From Diplosphaera chodatii (lineage: Eukaryota; Chlorophyta; Trebouxiophyceae; Prasiolales; Stichococcaceae), in assembly GCA_032358165.1 (NCBI GenBank), contig JAALGY010000030.1, positions 1,364,001-1,428,000 of the forward strand: a stretch of DNA of 64,000 nt, in the 5' to 3' direction. The notes beneath the pieces were generated by a model that saw only the letters and a program-made list of their open reading frames with translations, did not search any database and was not told the origin of the DNA. Position 1 is the first letter of the stretch, and each line of letters begins with the position of its first letter. Position numbers and translations under genes: made by a program. Of this stretch, positions 12,711-23,752 are shown in pieces.

Positions 12711-15700
12711 ATGTATGGTTCAGCATCACAGGCTATTTGTGTTCTCTTGCTGTCCTCGGCGCTGGCGTGTGTTCATGCATTCCCCAAGCCGCTGTTGATC
12801 AAGGTGCGACGCACGCACACCAACCTCCGTGCCTCACGTCCAGCTGGAACCGCAAAAGCCATCGCAGACTGACCGTGCTGCTTGCAATCGTGATGCGGCA
12901 TGCTTTCAGGGTGGAACGGTGGTGAACGCGGACCGAAGCTATGCAGCGGACGTGCTGCTGAAGGATGGCCTCATTGCCGCCGTGGGCCCAGACCTGCAGG
13001 TGCATCACCCTCGACCACGTCAGTCTCCGCTGGCTGACACCGAATCTAACTGTTTTGTGAGCGATTCGTCCACCACAGCCGCGCACTTGGTCGCAGGCTC
13101 CGGATGATGTCCGTGTCATCGATGCAAGCGGCAAGCTGGTCATGCCGGGCGGCATCGACCCACACACGCATTTGGAGATGCCGTTTGGCGGTACGGTGGC
13201 CTGCGACGACTTCTATAGGTGCTCTGGTGGATGCAGATGTCGATGCTGTAGTGGCGTGGTTGCTGCAGTCCCTAGCCATGCTGCAGCGGAGGGCAACCGG
13301 TTCCACAAGATTGCCGGGTTTGTGCGCTGAACTGCTGGTGCATGCCATCGCAGCGGGCAGGCGGCAGCGCTGGCGGGCGGCACCACCATGCACATCGACT
13401 TTGCGCTGCCAGTGAACGGCAGCCTGAGCGCGGGGCTGACGGAGTGGCGCCGGAAGGCGGCCATTGCCGTCATGGACTACAGCTTCCACATGGCCATCAC
13501 CTCCTGGGACGCCCAGGTCAGGCAACATGCCGGTCGCTGTGCATTCCCAGGCTGCCATCTACTGCATGTCTGTACATCTGCGCGCAGCTATGTCTCAGTC
13601 ACCCGTCGCGACGACATGCTTGGTAGTCTGCTTGCTGATGCTACGCAGTGGAAAGGCCACAATTGCACATGCAGGTGGAGAGGGACATGGAGGCGCTCGC
13701 CAGTGTGGGCATCAACAGCTTCAAGTTCTTCATGGCTTACAAGGGCGTCTTTCAGGTGCATCGCTGCTGCCGAAGCATGAATAGAACTAGCATGCCCAGA
13801 TGATGTGTATCTACCAGAGTGCCACAGGCAGATTTGAGCTGAGCACAGCGACAGCTGCAGGAGTGGCAGGCATCGACTCGACCCACGGAGGTTGTCCCTT
13901 GCAGGTGGACGACGAGCAGCTGCTGGCCGGCTTTGCCAAGTGCCTTGAGCTGGGCGCGTTGCCCCAGGTACGGCATGACACCACACGTCCAAAGCACACG
14001 CAAGCTGCAGCGCCGCCTTGTCGATGCCCAGCGCATGCACCCAACCAGGGTGGTGCACATAGGGTTCAGCAGGCACGATATGTCTTCATGGGCAGGTGCA
14101 CGCGGAGCACGGCGAGGCCGTTGTCAGGGCACAACAGCAAGTGTACGACTCGGGCATCACGGGGCCAGAGGGCCACGCCATCTCGCGACCCGCAGTCCTG
14201 GAGGTGTGGCGTGCCATGCCTGGCCCACGGCAAGGCAACTGACGCTGCAGCCCACAGCAATTGCAGCAGCGTGGGAATCTGCGGCGTGTTTGCTGCATGC
14301 ACATCTGGCCATGTGCAGACTCTGGACATCGGGCATCTGCAGGCGGAGGCAACAGCGCGTGCCATCCGGCTGGCAAAGTTTGTCGGTGTTCCGCTATATG
14401 TGGTCCACGTGATGGCAATTGAAGCCATGGAGGAGGTGGGATGTTTGGAACTGCATCAGTTCACTGCAGTGTATCTCTGCGTTTGTATCGCACAGGGCCC
14501 GTGGGTAAACGAGCAGGCTGTCAGGAGCCTCCTGCCTGAAAGTCAAGCGATGTCACAGGTGGTGAGGGCGAAGGCGGCAGGGCAGCGGGTTGTTGGGGAG
14601 GCGGTCGCCTCCGGCATATCATGCGACGCCAGTGGCCTGTGAGTTGACGCATCTAAAGTAAGGTTGCCGAACCATCAGGCTCTTCCTCAGCATACTGTTG
14701 TCTGGTCATGTTACTGCTCGCTGTGACCTGAAAGACCCATGTGCACCCGCTGCTGGCAGGTGGGACCCGGACTTTGACAAGGCGGCGCGCTTCGTGATGT
14801 CGCCGCCCATCCGCGGCGCCGGCACAGCCGCGAGGCTGCGGGGCGCGCTCGCGGGCGGCGCACTCTCCATCGTGGCCACCGACCATGCGGTGTTCAACAG
14901 CACCCAGAAGCGCCTTGGGCGCCACGACTTCAGGTGCCCCATAGCTGCCACGTTGGTCGTTTGTTGCCATGGCACCACATGGCATGCGCTTACTTGGAGG
15001 GCATGCTTGACAAAAATAAATGTCAAAATAAAATTTTTATCAAATTGCACTGTGCTGCAACTGCAGGAAGATACCGAACGGCGTCAACGGTATCGAGGAG
15101 CGCCTACATGTAGTGTGGCAGGAGATGGTGGTTCCGGGTGAACTTCTCCTGGGGAAGTCCAGATCTGTCTCACAACTGACTTGCTGCAGGCAACCCTTAA
15201 CATTCTGCGAAGGGATAGCGCACTATCAAAAGCCACAGCAAGCCATGTCCACCATTGCGTGCGCAGGACTCATCACGCCGTCCAGGTTTGTGGACGTCGT
15301 CAGCACCAGCGTCGCGCAGGCTTTCGGCATCTACCCCCGCAAGGGCGCCATCGCGCCCGGCTCTGATGCCGATGTCATCCTGTTCGACCCCGCTGCCGAG
15401 CACACCATCAGCGCCGCCAGCCACCACTCGCGCATGGACACCAACATCTACGAGGGGAAGCGCATCAGGGGCAAGGTGCGTGCCAAGTGCAACGGCAGGG
15501 CGGCCAACGAAAGCTCCTGATGGTCTTTGCAGTCTCGTTGCAAGTGACGGCATTCCGTCAGGACTCGATGGCACCTCCGATGGCGCGAGCGGGTGCAGCA
15601 CCCTATCAGCCGCTCAGGCTATCGTTTCTCCCAAGAGGGCCACACTCGGCAGTGCACCTGCGCCATGTGCTGCAGGTGGTCACCACGATCAGCCAGGGCA

Positions 15701-15891
15701 AGGTGGTGTACGAGGGCGGCCAGCTGGCGGTCGTGGCGGGCGCCGGCCGCTTTGTGCCGATGCCGCTGCACCCGCCTATCTTTGAGGGCGTAGCTCAGCA
15801 CAATGCACAGCGGTTGGGTGAGGAGTTTCCATATGGCCAGACGCCTGTGCGGCGGCGGGGTGACGCAGCACCCGCTAGGGACGAACTGTGA
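12711..15891 (+). CDS. PYD2: Dihydropyrimidinase with signal peptide and RDEL end
   Basis: Second enzyme of reductive pyrimidine breakdown: hydrolyses dihydrouracil or dihydrothymine to the N-carbamoyl-beta-amino acid. Exons: 12711-12803, 12910-12999, 13097-13218, 13354-13516, 13675-13755, 13905-13967, 14096-14203, 14343-14435, 14559-14638, 14760-14933, 15067-15137, 15267-15475, 15676-15891 (1563 nt, 520 aa). It is an amidohydrolase barrel: metal-binding PGGIDPHTHLE, the lysine to be carboxylated in FKFFMAYKGVF, VHAEHGE, YVVHVM, SIVATDHAVFNSTQK, KIPNGVNGIEERLH. The start MYGSASQAICVLLLSSALAC looks like a cleavable signal peptide, and the protein ends APARDEL, an ER-retrieval type tetrapeptide. 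One intron carries an AT-rich tract near 15008-15050. Allantoinase is excluded by the dihydropyrimidinase-specific motifs. Confidence 0.95.
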
Positions 15892-15949
15892 ACTACTGTA
15901 CCATACTGTCGTGTGGTGTTTGCTGGCTGCTCTCATTGCTTTGCATTGT

Positions 15950-15954
15950 TTACA
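15950..15954 (-). promoter_or_regulatory. Putative TGTAA polyadenylation signal of PIG-X
   Basis: TTACA on the plus strand reads TGTAA on the minus strand, about 120 nt after the PIG-X stop codon. TGTAA is the established chlorophyte polyadenylation signal. A 5-mer can occur by chance. Confidence 0.45.
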
Positions 15955-16075
15955 TACCTGTTCGGGCTGATGAGCCGCATTGCCAGCACTGGGTCATGCG
16001 CTTCTGTACAAAGCACGACCTTCAGTACATTGACCAAATGGTACCTAAGTGTGACAAAACTTTGGCCACCTGCGG

Positions 16076-17160
16076 TCAAGGCTTGGCATACATCGATCGC
16101 AAAATGGCCCTGAGAACAAGTGATGCACCGACCAGGTATGCAAGCGCCGTCGCACTGTTGACAACTGCAGCATGGAGCAAGTTCCCAGCAGGGGTGCCCC
16201 ACGCCACACGGACTGCATCCCCAGGATCATGCGCCAGCCACACCTGCTGCCAGCCGGCAATTGCTGAGCTGTCTCCGCCGCACCTGACCCGCACCTGGGG
16301 CCACGGCAGCACCGTGGTGACCACAGGAGACTGCCAGCCGGCGAGCCACCACGACAGGTTTCTGCCGGTGTCGCTCCACGCCACAGGCTGTGGGTACCGA
16401 GCGTGCAGTGGTATGGCGCGCTGTTCGATTATGCTGCGCCTGTGACGCTGTGGCGGCAGGGCGGGCGCAGGGCCTGCACGGCCGCCGCCGGCGTCCCCTG
16501 CCCGCTGCACACCGGCCTGTCCCTGCGCTGCGGCTGCAGTCCATCGCAGCAGCAGCGCTGTGGACATGCACTCGACCTCGGTTCGCTCCGCATCCGCCAC
16601 GCCAAACAGCTGGAAGGACATCGCTGCAGGGCTGCCCTGCCACGACGCCACCAGGTTCCTGAGCTGGTCCACGTCAGCATACACAGCAGCGGGCAGCGGC
16701 TGCACAAGCGCGACGTGGCATGTGTCTGCCGCCCCGGCTGCAGCGCAGCTGCCCAGCTGCCGTGGCAGCCGCAGCACTGTGGCGATGCGCTGCCAGGCGC
16801 CAGCGATGCTGCTGCCGCCCCCGCAGGGCCGCAGCTCCAGCTCGTATGACAGCTCGCGGTGGAAGCCGGTGCCCTGCAGGCTGCGGGTCAGCCGGCCAGA
16901 CCATCCTGCGCCGCCGCTGGTGGGCATTGTGCTCAGTGCCTACGCACATGCGGGAAGACAGTCGGCTGCGTGACTGTAAGTGTGCCAGGCCTGGCAACCG
17001 AAAACATGCGCTCGCAAACAGCGCTAGCTGAACTGACCTGCGCCACAACATCTGGCTGTGTCGAGGCAGGTGTAGCAGCAGCGGCCTGGACTGCTGTGAA
17101 TGCCAGAGATATCAAGCAGGCGGCCACCAGCTGCCTTGCTGTCAAGTTGCCCGCCAGCAT
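16076..17160 (-). CDS. PIGX: PIG-X, accessory subunit of GPI mannosyltransferase I
   Basis: ER membrane protein that stabilises PIG-M, the first mannosyltransferase of GPI-anchor synthesis. Two exons: 17160-17038 and 16939-16076 (987 nt, 328 aa). A signal peptide opens it (MLAGNLTARQLVAACLISLA). Family landmarks: HRELSYELELRP, HVALVQPLPAAVYADVDQL (PIG-X: LP..VYVD..EL), IPLHARYPQP (the conserved PLH.RY), then VTTVLPWPQVRVRC. A single membrane segment lies near the C-terminus (HAAVVNSATALAYLVGASLV), ending SMYAKP. Between the middle and PLHARY motifs is an Ala/Gly/Arg-rich stretch (about 16400-16560) that may be a disordered insert or an unspliced intron. Its ATG lies only 32 nt after the TMEM230 stop on the same strand. 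A TGTAA element (15950-15954, minus) lies about 120 nt past the stop. Confidence 0.85.
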
Positions 17161-17192
17161 GCTGCACTTCCTTCGTCGACTGTGCCCAAGCC

Positions 17193-17820
17193 TCAGTACG
17201 GAATCTGACTGTAGGAGTACCCTTCGCAGCCGCAGAATGACAGGAAGGCGATCGATGTGACGTATGCGCCTGCACCAGGTGGCGGTGTCGATGCCAGCTG
17301 TTGGGCCTGGGCATGCATCCACGTCACATTCGTGCTGACAGTGAGGGTGACTGTACCTGGTATGAACATCAGCGAACCCAAGATTGTGAAGCCCCAGCCC
17401 TGCAACAGGAAGCCGAGGAAGTGACCTGATACAGGGTGCTGCAAATGCGCATATGGAATACGCCCACAACAGCCCAAACACAGGCCTCACCGCTCCATCC
17501 TTTGAGACCACATGTCCCAGCAGGTGCAGAAAGCCGTAGGACAGGACGCACAGACCGCCGATCAGCAGCACCAGGCCTTGTACAATCGCCTGTGTTGGCG
17601 CTTTTGGTGGCGCTGGGGCCTCCTCCTGCAACTTTGCGGCCTGCACCAGATGCTTGGATGTAGTCCGTGATACGAAATAGCCGGCGCTGATCTGAGCTGC
17701 GCATACTCAGCTGGGCATGCCGGCACTGAACGAGATCATGCTGTTGCACAGCGCGCATCAGAATGTGCAAACCTGATTAGCGTCCTTGGTTGGCACTGGC
17801 CGGTATCGAAGGTTAGACAT
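17193..17820 (-). CDS. TMEM230: TMEM230-like (DUF872) two-pass membrane protein
   Basis: Small vesicle or endomembrane protein family. Exons: 17820-17773, 17640-17491, 17438-17357, 17269-17193 (357 nt, 118 aa, the usual family size). The N-terminus is hydrophilic. Two membrane segments follow: QAIVQGLVLLIGGLCVLSYG and the region around GWGFTILGSLMFIPG. The C-terminal signature GCEGYSYSQIPY matches the family's GY.GYSYDDIP, and FIPGAY matches FLPGFY. The animal homologue is linked to vesicle trafficking; the algal role is not known. The gene is unusual in lying directly upstream of PIG-X in the same orientation with a 32-nt gap, leaving no room for a normal 3' UTR plus promoter. Confidence 0.88.
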
Positions 17821-18184
17821 CGAGACTCGATGAGGTGCAGCGCCTGAACAGCAGCATACGAGCAACTGCAAGGTGTACACAGCGTGCGCCTGCGTAGGCT
17901 TGCTTATGCACACCCTCAGCCTGCTGATGACCTGTACAGTAACACACCCCACAACCCTGCTAGTCTGTACCACGGGGCGTCGGAGATGATGCTGTAGTAT
18001 GATACTTCGCTGCACGAGAAGCTGGATGGGTCAATTGGGAAGTGCCTGGACTTGGCCATTCCTAGAGTCGCAGGTGGTCCAGACTTCCGCAGCTTCATAA
18101 ACTTGCAGTTCATATGATGATGTTAGCAGTAGTTGACAACCGTCAGCCATCGGGTGAAGTTTGCAGTCCTTGCTGTGTAGCCGG

Positions 18185-18542
18185 CTAAAAGTCGACCAAA
18201 AGGTCGGCATCTTGGTCCGGCGGCGGTGGCAGGGGCGGCGGGTCCGGTATATCAGCGCTGCTGTACATTCGGCGCATGGTCGGACGCTGCTTCTTGCCAG
18301 CGTGCCCACCGCCACGTCTGCCACCACTGCTGCGACCTGGACTCCTGCCGCCAGCACTGCTTCTGCTGCCTGCAGCATTGCCGTCATTGCCCCCAACACC
18401 CCCACGCCCTGTGCTGCTGTCATACTGGTATGTACGGCCGCCACCGGTACCGCCGCTTCTGCCTCTTGCATGCATGTGCGATGGCGCCCTGTGCAGCTGC
18501 GCAGACTGACCATGCGCTCTGTGGCGCTGCATGACAGCCTCC

Positions 18543-18578
<36 letters not shown>

Positions 18579-21098
18579 AAGTTGGCGGTGCGGCCACGGG
18601 CTGCGCCCCCATTGCGCCGAGGTGCTGCCTGCCCGAGATCGCACAGCGCAGGTGCTGTGCCGGCAGCCACGCCAAACTCGAAGGCCGCATGGGTCTCATG
18701 CAATAGCACTGCGCAGCAGATAAACTCTCACATCACCTTCCTCAATTCGTGTAGCAGATGATGCAGGACTCCTGCTTCCAGTCGGCAGGAGCTGGGACCT
18801 GTCTTGATGCCTGGGTTGCTCAAGGCACCGGAGCCGCCGCCACCGCCGATACTCTGCTCCACCTCTGCCGCTGGCACACGCCGCACCCGCCGCACCGTCA
18901 CTGTCTCCTCCTGCTGCCAGTCTGGGCCGCGTGGCGCTGTGCCATTCCTGCGCTTCACTGGTGTTGTCGTGCGCCGCACCATTGTCTCCTGCAGGCTGTA
19001 CTCAAGCTGTCACGGTTCCCTTAGCTGACGTGAGCCATCTGAACCACTCTTTCTCTTCCTGGCTGCAGATTTACCTGTTGCGTCAGCCTCTCAGCAAGAT
19101 AGAAGAAAGCATCAACAGCCCAGCTGACGTACCTCGACGAGGCAGCCCATGCGCGGGTGCTGCTGGGCAGGCTGCTGCGCGGGAGCAGCCTGCTGCACGT
19201 GGCGCGCGTCAGGGGAGGGTGGCTCCTCGACTGTGTAGTGCTGCGTCTGCTGCATGCATGCACTGGCAGGTTGTGGTGTAGTGTGCGCTTGCATGCTATG
19301 CATGTGTACAAGCAGTGCAGTCTTCCGTCGAATCTGAATAAGCCCATCAGCACAGGAAGGTCGCTGATACCTTGCGCTGCGTCTTGCCGTCAAAGACACC
19401 CAGTTGCTTGCGGCTCTGCCCACCGCTGCCACTGCTTCCGTCCGGCGACAACTCCAGGTCGTAGATCTCAGCCCACTCCGGTAACTGTTGCAGGCCTTCT
19501 TGTTGCTGCCGCTGCTGCTGCTGCTGCTGCTGCTGCTGTGGCGGCGGTGGCATCTGTGGGGGTGAGGACAGCGCTGCAACAGTGCGCTTCAGTTGCGCCA
19601 GCTCCCTGGCCTGTGAACCATCCCCCATGCACCTCATGACTACCAACGAGATGAACACACGAGCGGCCTCCTCTGCAGCACAGTGTGAGCAGATAGACAA
19701 GGGGGCCATGTCCTAATTGGCGTTCGCATGCGGCCAGACCCGGACTGTACTGCAGCTTGCACCTTAGCAGTAATTCGCTGCTGCGCTGCTTGATTGGCCG
19801 CTGTTAGGCACGCCAGCTGCTGCGCCTCTGAGCTGCCCCGCTTTGCAGTACTCCCTACACTACTTTCAAAACCTGCAGTCCACATTGACACCTGCTGTGT
19901 CCGGTGGACATTGACCTGCTGCACAGGCTCTTTCCAATTGATCAGCACACTGCCACCAGCACCGTGACGCAACACCCTGTCTCCTCCAATATGACAGTCC
20001 CAATCATGTTTACTGGGTGGTGGCAACCGTGAGGCGGCCATCAAGTCGTCAAGCTCAGCTTTCAGATCCTGCTGCCGGAACCTCTCGCTGTCGATGCTGC
20101 ATGTGGTGCCTTCATTGTGCAGAGCAGCCGGACGGTGACCATGAAGTGAGGACCTGCTGCTGCAACAGTCTGACGTGCACTGCATGCGATTGCCGCCAGC
20201 TCAGATCAGCTGGCGCAGTAGCAGCGAGTGGGATATTACCTTCCAGTGCAGTTCGCAGCTGCCGAATGGTTGCTTTGCTTTGCGCCAACCTATGCTGCAA
20301 GGCCTGCGCATGCACATATCCGCGGTAACGGTAGCTGTTTGCGCGCGAGTGTGCATGCATGCATATCCCATGCAACGACAGCCAGCTGTGTTTCGCACCT
20401 GCTGCGCAGCAACCATGCAACTGTGTGCAGCTTCAGCTTCCTCACGCTCTTGGGTGCAGCGGGTCACATCTGCCTGAATGGCAGCTTTGCGCTGTTCCAG
20501 AGCATCAAGGCTGTACTTCGCCCGGAAGTCTGCAGTCTCGGAAATGAAAGCCTGCGCGTCCAGCTGCATCTGTTCCCTCGCCTTGGCAACCTCAGTCTGC
20601 GCTTCGGTCAGTCGCATGCAGAATCAGTGCCTGTACACTACGTTCGTGCACTGAAGGTCAATCAGCAGGCAGTTTGCCTGTGTACTGTACATGCTGAACG
20701 CTTCAGGGACCTGCAGCTGCTGCATTGTGGCGGTGTGAGCAGCCTCCTGCTTCGTCCTCGCTTCTGACACAAGCTGGTGCTTTTCCACCTGCGCCTCCAG
20801 GCGACAGACACTGGCGGCCAGGTGCCTCTGCTCGTTCGCAAGCTTGTCACCCTCTACTGTCAGCTGCTGCACCTGAGCCTGCATACAAGGTTGCATCACG
20901 ATGAAACTGTCAGGGGTCCACCTTTGGCCTGCATGGCAACACTTGCAACAACTGCAGGCCCTGCAAGCATGGGTATAACAAGAGAGGTCATGCCTGCAAT
21001 GCAGTGCGGTCCCGTATTGCATGGCTGATGGCTTCATCAACACCATCAAGCTCCCGCTTGAAAGCATCAATCTTGCTTGACAGGTCCAGCCAGGACAT
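18185..21098 (-). CDS. Coiled-coil protein with poly-Q tracts, unrecognised family
   Basis: I do not recognise this protein. Nine exons keep one frame: 21098-20994, 20878-20711, 20596-20399, 20303-20240, 20169-19763, 19712-19371, 19249-19133, 18988-18799, 18708-18185 (2115 nt, 704 aa). It starts MSWLDLSSKIDAFKRELDGV. Exons 1-4 are almost continuous coiled coil (about residues 10-180), e.g. KLANEQRHLAASVCRLEAQV. The middle is polar. Exon 6 carries a poly-Pro/poly-Gln run followed by PEWAEIYDLELSPDG. Exon 8 has VKRRNGTAPRGPDWQQEE. Exon 9 has a second Gln run, then an Arg/Gly/Ser-rich tail with many RGG/GGR and GRS units, and ends DPPPLPPPPDQDADLLVDF. The first intron seems to use a GC donor (GCATGA at 20993). 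Layout suggests a scaffold or RNA-associated protein, but that is inference. Confidence 0.7.
18548..18577 (-). repeat. CAG repeat coding poly-Gln (about 10 Gln)
   Basis: CTG triplets on the plus strand read as CAG on the coding strand in the last exon of the coiled-coil gene. The tract is nearly pure, so replication slippage could make it length-variable. Confidence 0.85.
19504..19542 (-). repeat. CAG repeat coding poly-Gln after poly-Pro
   Basis: Second CAG-type tract of the same gene, in exon 6. It encodes a Gln run broken by one Arg and preceded by several Pro, a typical low-complexity segment. Confidence 0.8.
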
Positions 21099-21683
21099 GC
21101 TGGTGAAGCCGATATGTTGACCTTCTTTGCTCAGTGGGCTGATCACTCCCACCCCATTGCAGCAGACAACCTAAGGCTTTTCTGTGGTCGACCGCTAGCT
21201 GACCACAGCGTTCAAGGTTTGCGGCATGGCAAGCAGCTCAGGGCCTGTCAAGTGCAGCAGCCGCTGGCTCGACGGCCGCCAAATTATTGCTCTGCGACTT
21301 GCCACCTGCTGAAAATATTGCAATATGTTCAATTGTTCTCATGCAAAGCTGGACTTGATGATGCTGCATGACTGCAGACCTGCATGCAGATGCTGCGGCT
21401 CGCTGCGTGCACCTCGATGACTGCCAGCTGATGCAAAGCAGCACGCAAGGAGGCCAGGAGCCCCGTTGTCATGCCATATGCACCCCCTGATGCAACACTG
21501 TAGTCTAAACATGAGCGCGCAGTGTATTAAAAGGACCCCTCGTGTGTGCTTATCCAGCATCAAGGAGTATTGCCTTCGTGATATTAATTTGGGACGCTGT
21601 TGGCGTTGTTTGGAGAAGGTTTACAAAGGACTGTGGTGCACTCATCCTTGGCAACTGAACCCTTTTGTCACGGCGTTCCGTTC
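21099..21683. promoter_or_regulatory. Divergent intergenic region, coiled-coil gene / EFG1
   Basis: 585 bp between two divergent start codons. On the EFG1 side there is a TATA-like TATTAAAA at 21525-21532, about 150 nt before the ATG. Short AT-rich patches lie near 21290-21350. No gene is evident. Confidence 0.45.
21525..21532 (+). promoter_or_regulatory. TATA-like element upstream of EFG1
   Basis: TATTAAAA in otherwise GC-rich surroundings, about 150 nt before the EFG1 start. Position and sequence fit a TATA-type core element, but no transcription start is known here. Confidence 0.3.
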
Positions 21684-23505
21684 ATGGTGCAAGGCAAACG
21701 CTTCTTGAAGGACCCAAAGAGCGTACAGCGACGCGCAAGGCCTGGCGCAGCAATCGGTCCCAAGAAAGCAGAGCCGCAGAAGAAGCGCAGCAAGCTCACA
21801 TCCGTCAAAAACCAGATCAGAGCAGTCAAACGCCTGCTTGCCAAGGTGAGTGTACGCCTGCATAGCAGGCTCACAGGTTAAGACCGCCCAGCAAACGGCG
21901 TTCGTCTACAGCCTAAACATCTGATTGATGGCGGGGTGCCGTGGCGTAGGGCGGACTCGCATCAAAGGCGGTTGCAGAGCAGCACAGGCGCCTGGAGCAG
22001 CTGACAGACACGCTAGAGGATCACCAGAAGGCCGAAAAGCAGCGCAAGTATGCGTCCAAGTATCACAAGGTGAGGTGGTTCAGGATGCACTCACCTCAGG
22101 GAGGCGGTATACCAGACAGGATGCAGGCCTGCAACTGGCTTGACGTGGTGAGTCATACGTAAAACGTCATGTCAGGTCCGGTTCTTCGAGCGCGTCAAGA
22201 TCGAGCGGCAGATAACCCGGCTGAAGCGGGAGTCAGTGCCTGCGGATGCGGCCGCGGCAGCCAAGCGGGCGGCTCAGCTGGCCGCCCTGCAGGACGACCT
22301 CACAGTAGGCCAACCTTCATGATGATGTGGGGGACTGCTTGCGGCTACTGTCGCAGAGGTTCAGCGTATCAATGTGTATGACTCATGGGTTATATGTGCT
22401 CCGTGCAGTATGTCATCCACTTTCCGAGGGAGGAGAAATATGTGTCGCTGCTGCGGCAGGTGCGGCACACGTTCTGCAGAAGCCACGCGTGCACGAACAC
22501 TGCTTGCACCTGCTCGTTGCATGCTGCAGATGTCCGAAGTTTGCGCCGTGCTGCCATATTGTCTAACCCTGAGATGCCTGCACTCCGACAGGCGGAGGAC
22601 CCGGTAGCGCAGGCGGCTCTCGAGGCGCAGCGCGCGCGGCTGCGGGGCCTCGCCCGCGTCCAGGCAGCGGACGCCGCCCTGGTCGCGGAGCCCGACGAGG
22701 GCCGCTCCCTGAGGCCAGCTTCGCAGGCCCTTGACCAGGCCGCAGACGAGTCCGAGCAGGACGACTTCTTCCTAGCCAGCGATGACGAGGGGCCAGCCGC
22801 TGCAGGCGATAGAATGGCAGGCGATGCGTCCGATGCAGCCGCCTTTGAGCGTGCCACACATGCAGCTGGGGCCGTACAGCCAACTGCTCTCACGGGTGCG
22901 AAAGCACAGGCCTCCCATGGGTGTGCACGATCCACAGCACAAGGCATATATATCCAAATTGCTGATAGGTCAGCAATTGTCAAGTGTCCTGCAGCAATCA
23001 GAATTACCTGCCCTGTGTAGGTAAGGGTGGTAAGCAGCGGCAGCGCCCATTGGGCATGGACTCAGGCCAGAAACCGGTCGCGCCTTTGCACTCCAAGGGG
23101 CGGCAACAACAGCAGCAATCGACAGCGGCGCCCAAATTGGGCGCACCACCCCCAAAGCATCCGCGCCAGCAGCATTTCGCTAATAGACAGCAGCCTGTGG
23201 CAGCAACGATTCCCCACCAGAGGCGGCCCTTCCCAAAGCCAGTTGCCTCTGCTGTCGATTTGCCTGCCATGCAGCACAGGAACGGCGCCTCCTATGCTGC
23301 ACAGAAGCAGCATCATCAGCAGCGGTATCAGGCAGTTCACACGCCACTGAGTGGCAAGCGCAGCAATCCACCGTCAGGGCAGCCGAAGGCCAAACCTGCA
23401 GCTGCAGTGGTCTCAAACCCAGTTGCAGACCCAACCCAGCAGAAGCCTGGCCAGCCAGTGCGGAAGCGTGCTGAGGGTGGGCGGAAGCGCAGAAAGAAGG
23501 GCTAG
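21684..23505 (+). CDS. EFG1: rRNA-processing protein EFG1
   Basis: Nucleolar factor for early 18S rRNA maturation in yeast. Exons: 21684-21845, 21968-22069, 22176-22304, 22409-22459, 22592-22895, 23021-23505 (1233 nt, 410 aa). Family landmarks: KNQIRAVKRLLAK (EFG1: NQIR...R.L.K), the basic coiled coil RLEQLTDTLEDHQKAEKQRK, YHKVRFFERVKIERQITRLK (family: K.KFFERRKIER.I.RL), and VIHFPREEKYVSLL (family: YV.FFP..EKYVSLF). The rest is acidic (ESEQDDFFLASDDEG) then low-complexity, ending in a basic KRAEGGRKRRKKG tail that would suit nucleolar targeting. I chose the ATG just before VQGKRFLKDPK; upstream in-frame sequence lacks similarity. Introns are short and none shows a convincing snoRNA. Confidence 0.9.
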
Positions 23506-23752
23506 CAGCTGGATAAGCAGTCTTAGACATGATGGGCTTTGCTCAGGTTGTCATCAGTGTAGCACGCTCTGACGGTATGGAGTACGTTGTATGTCAGTCA
23601 ACTTTCCACAGTTGCCACTCTGCACAACTGTTCAGAGCGTGGTGCGTTCTGCTCTCCAGCTTCACATATGAGGGCGCTGATGTGCTTGAAACCTGTGTGT
23701 GTGACCTGGGAAAGCAGGGTTGCAGCACATGCAAGCCCTAACATCCTGAGCC

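Noticed and set aside
15005..15055. AT-rich tract with AATAAA as a polyadenylation site
   Set aside because: It sits inside an intron of dihydropyrimidinase, between exons that join in frame; premature polyadenylation would remove half the enzyme.
22305..22408. Box C-like ATGATGA in an EFG1 intron, possible C/D snoRNA
   Set aside because: No CTGA box D near the intron end and no terminal stem, so the motif alone is not enough.
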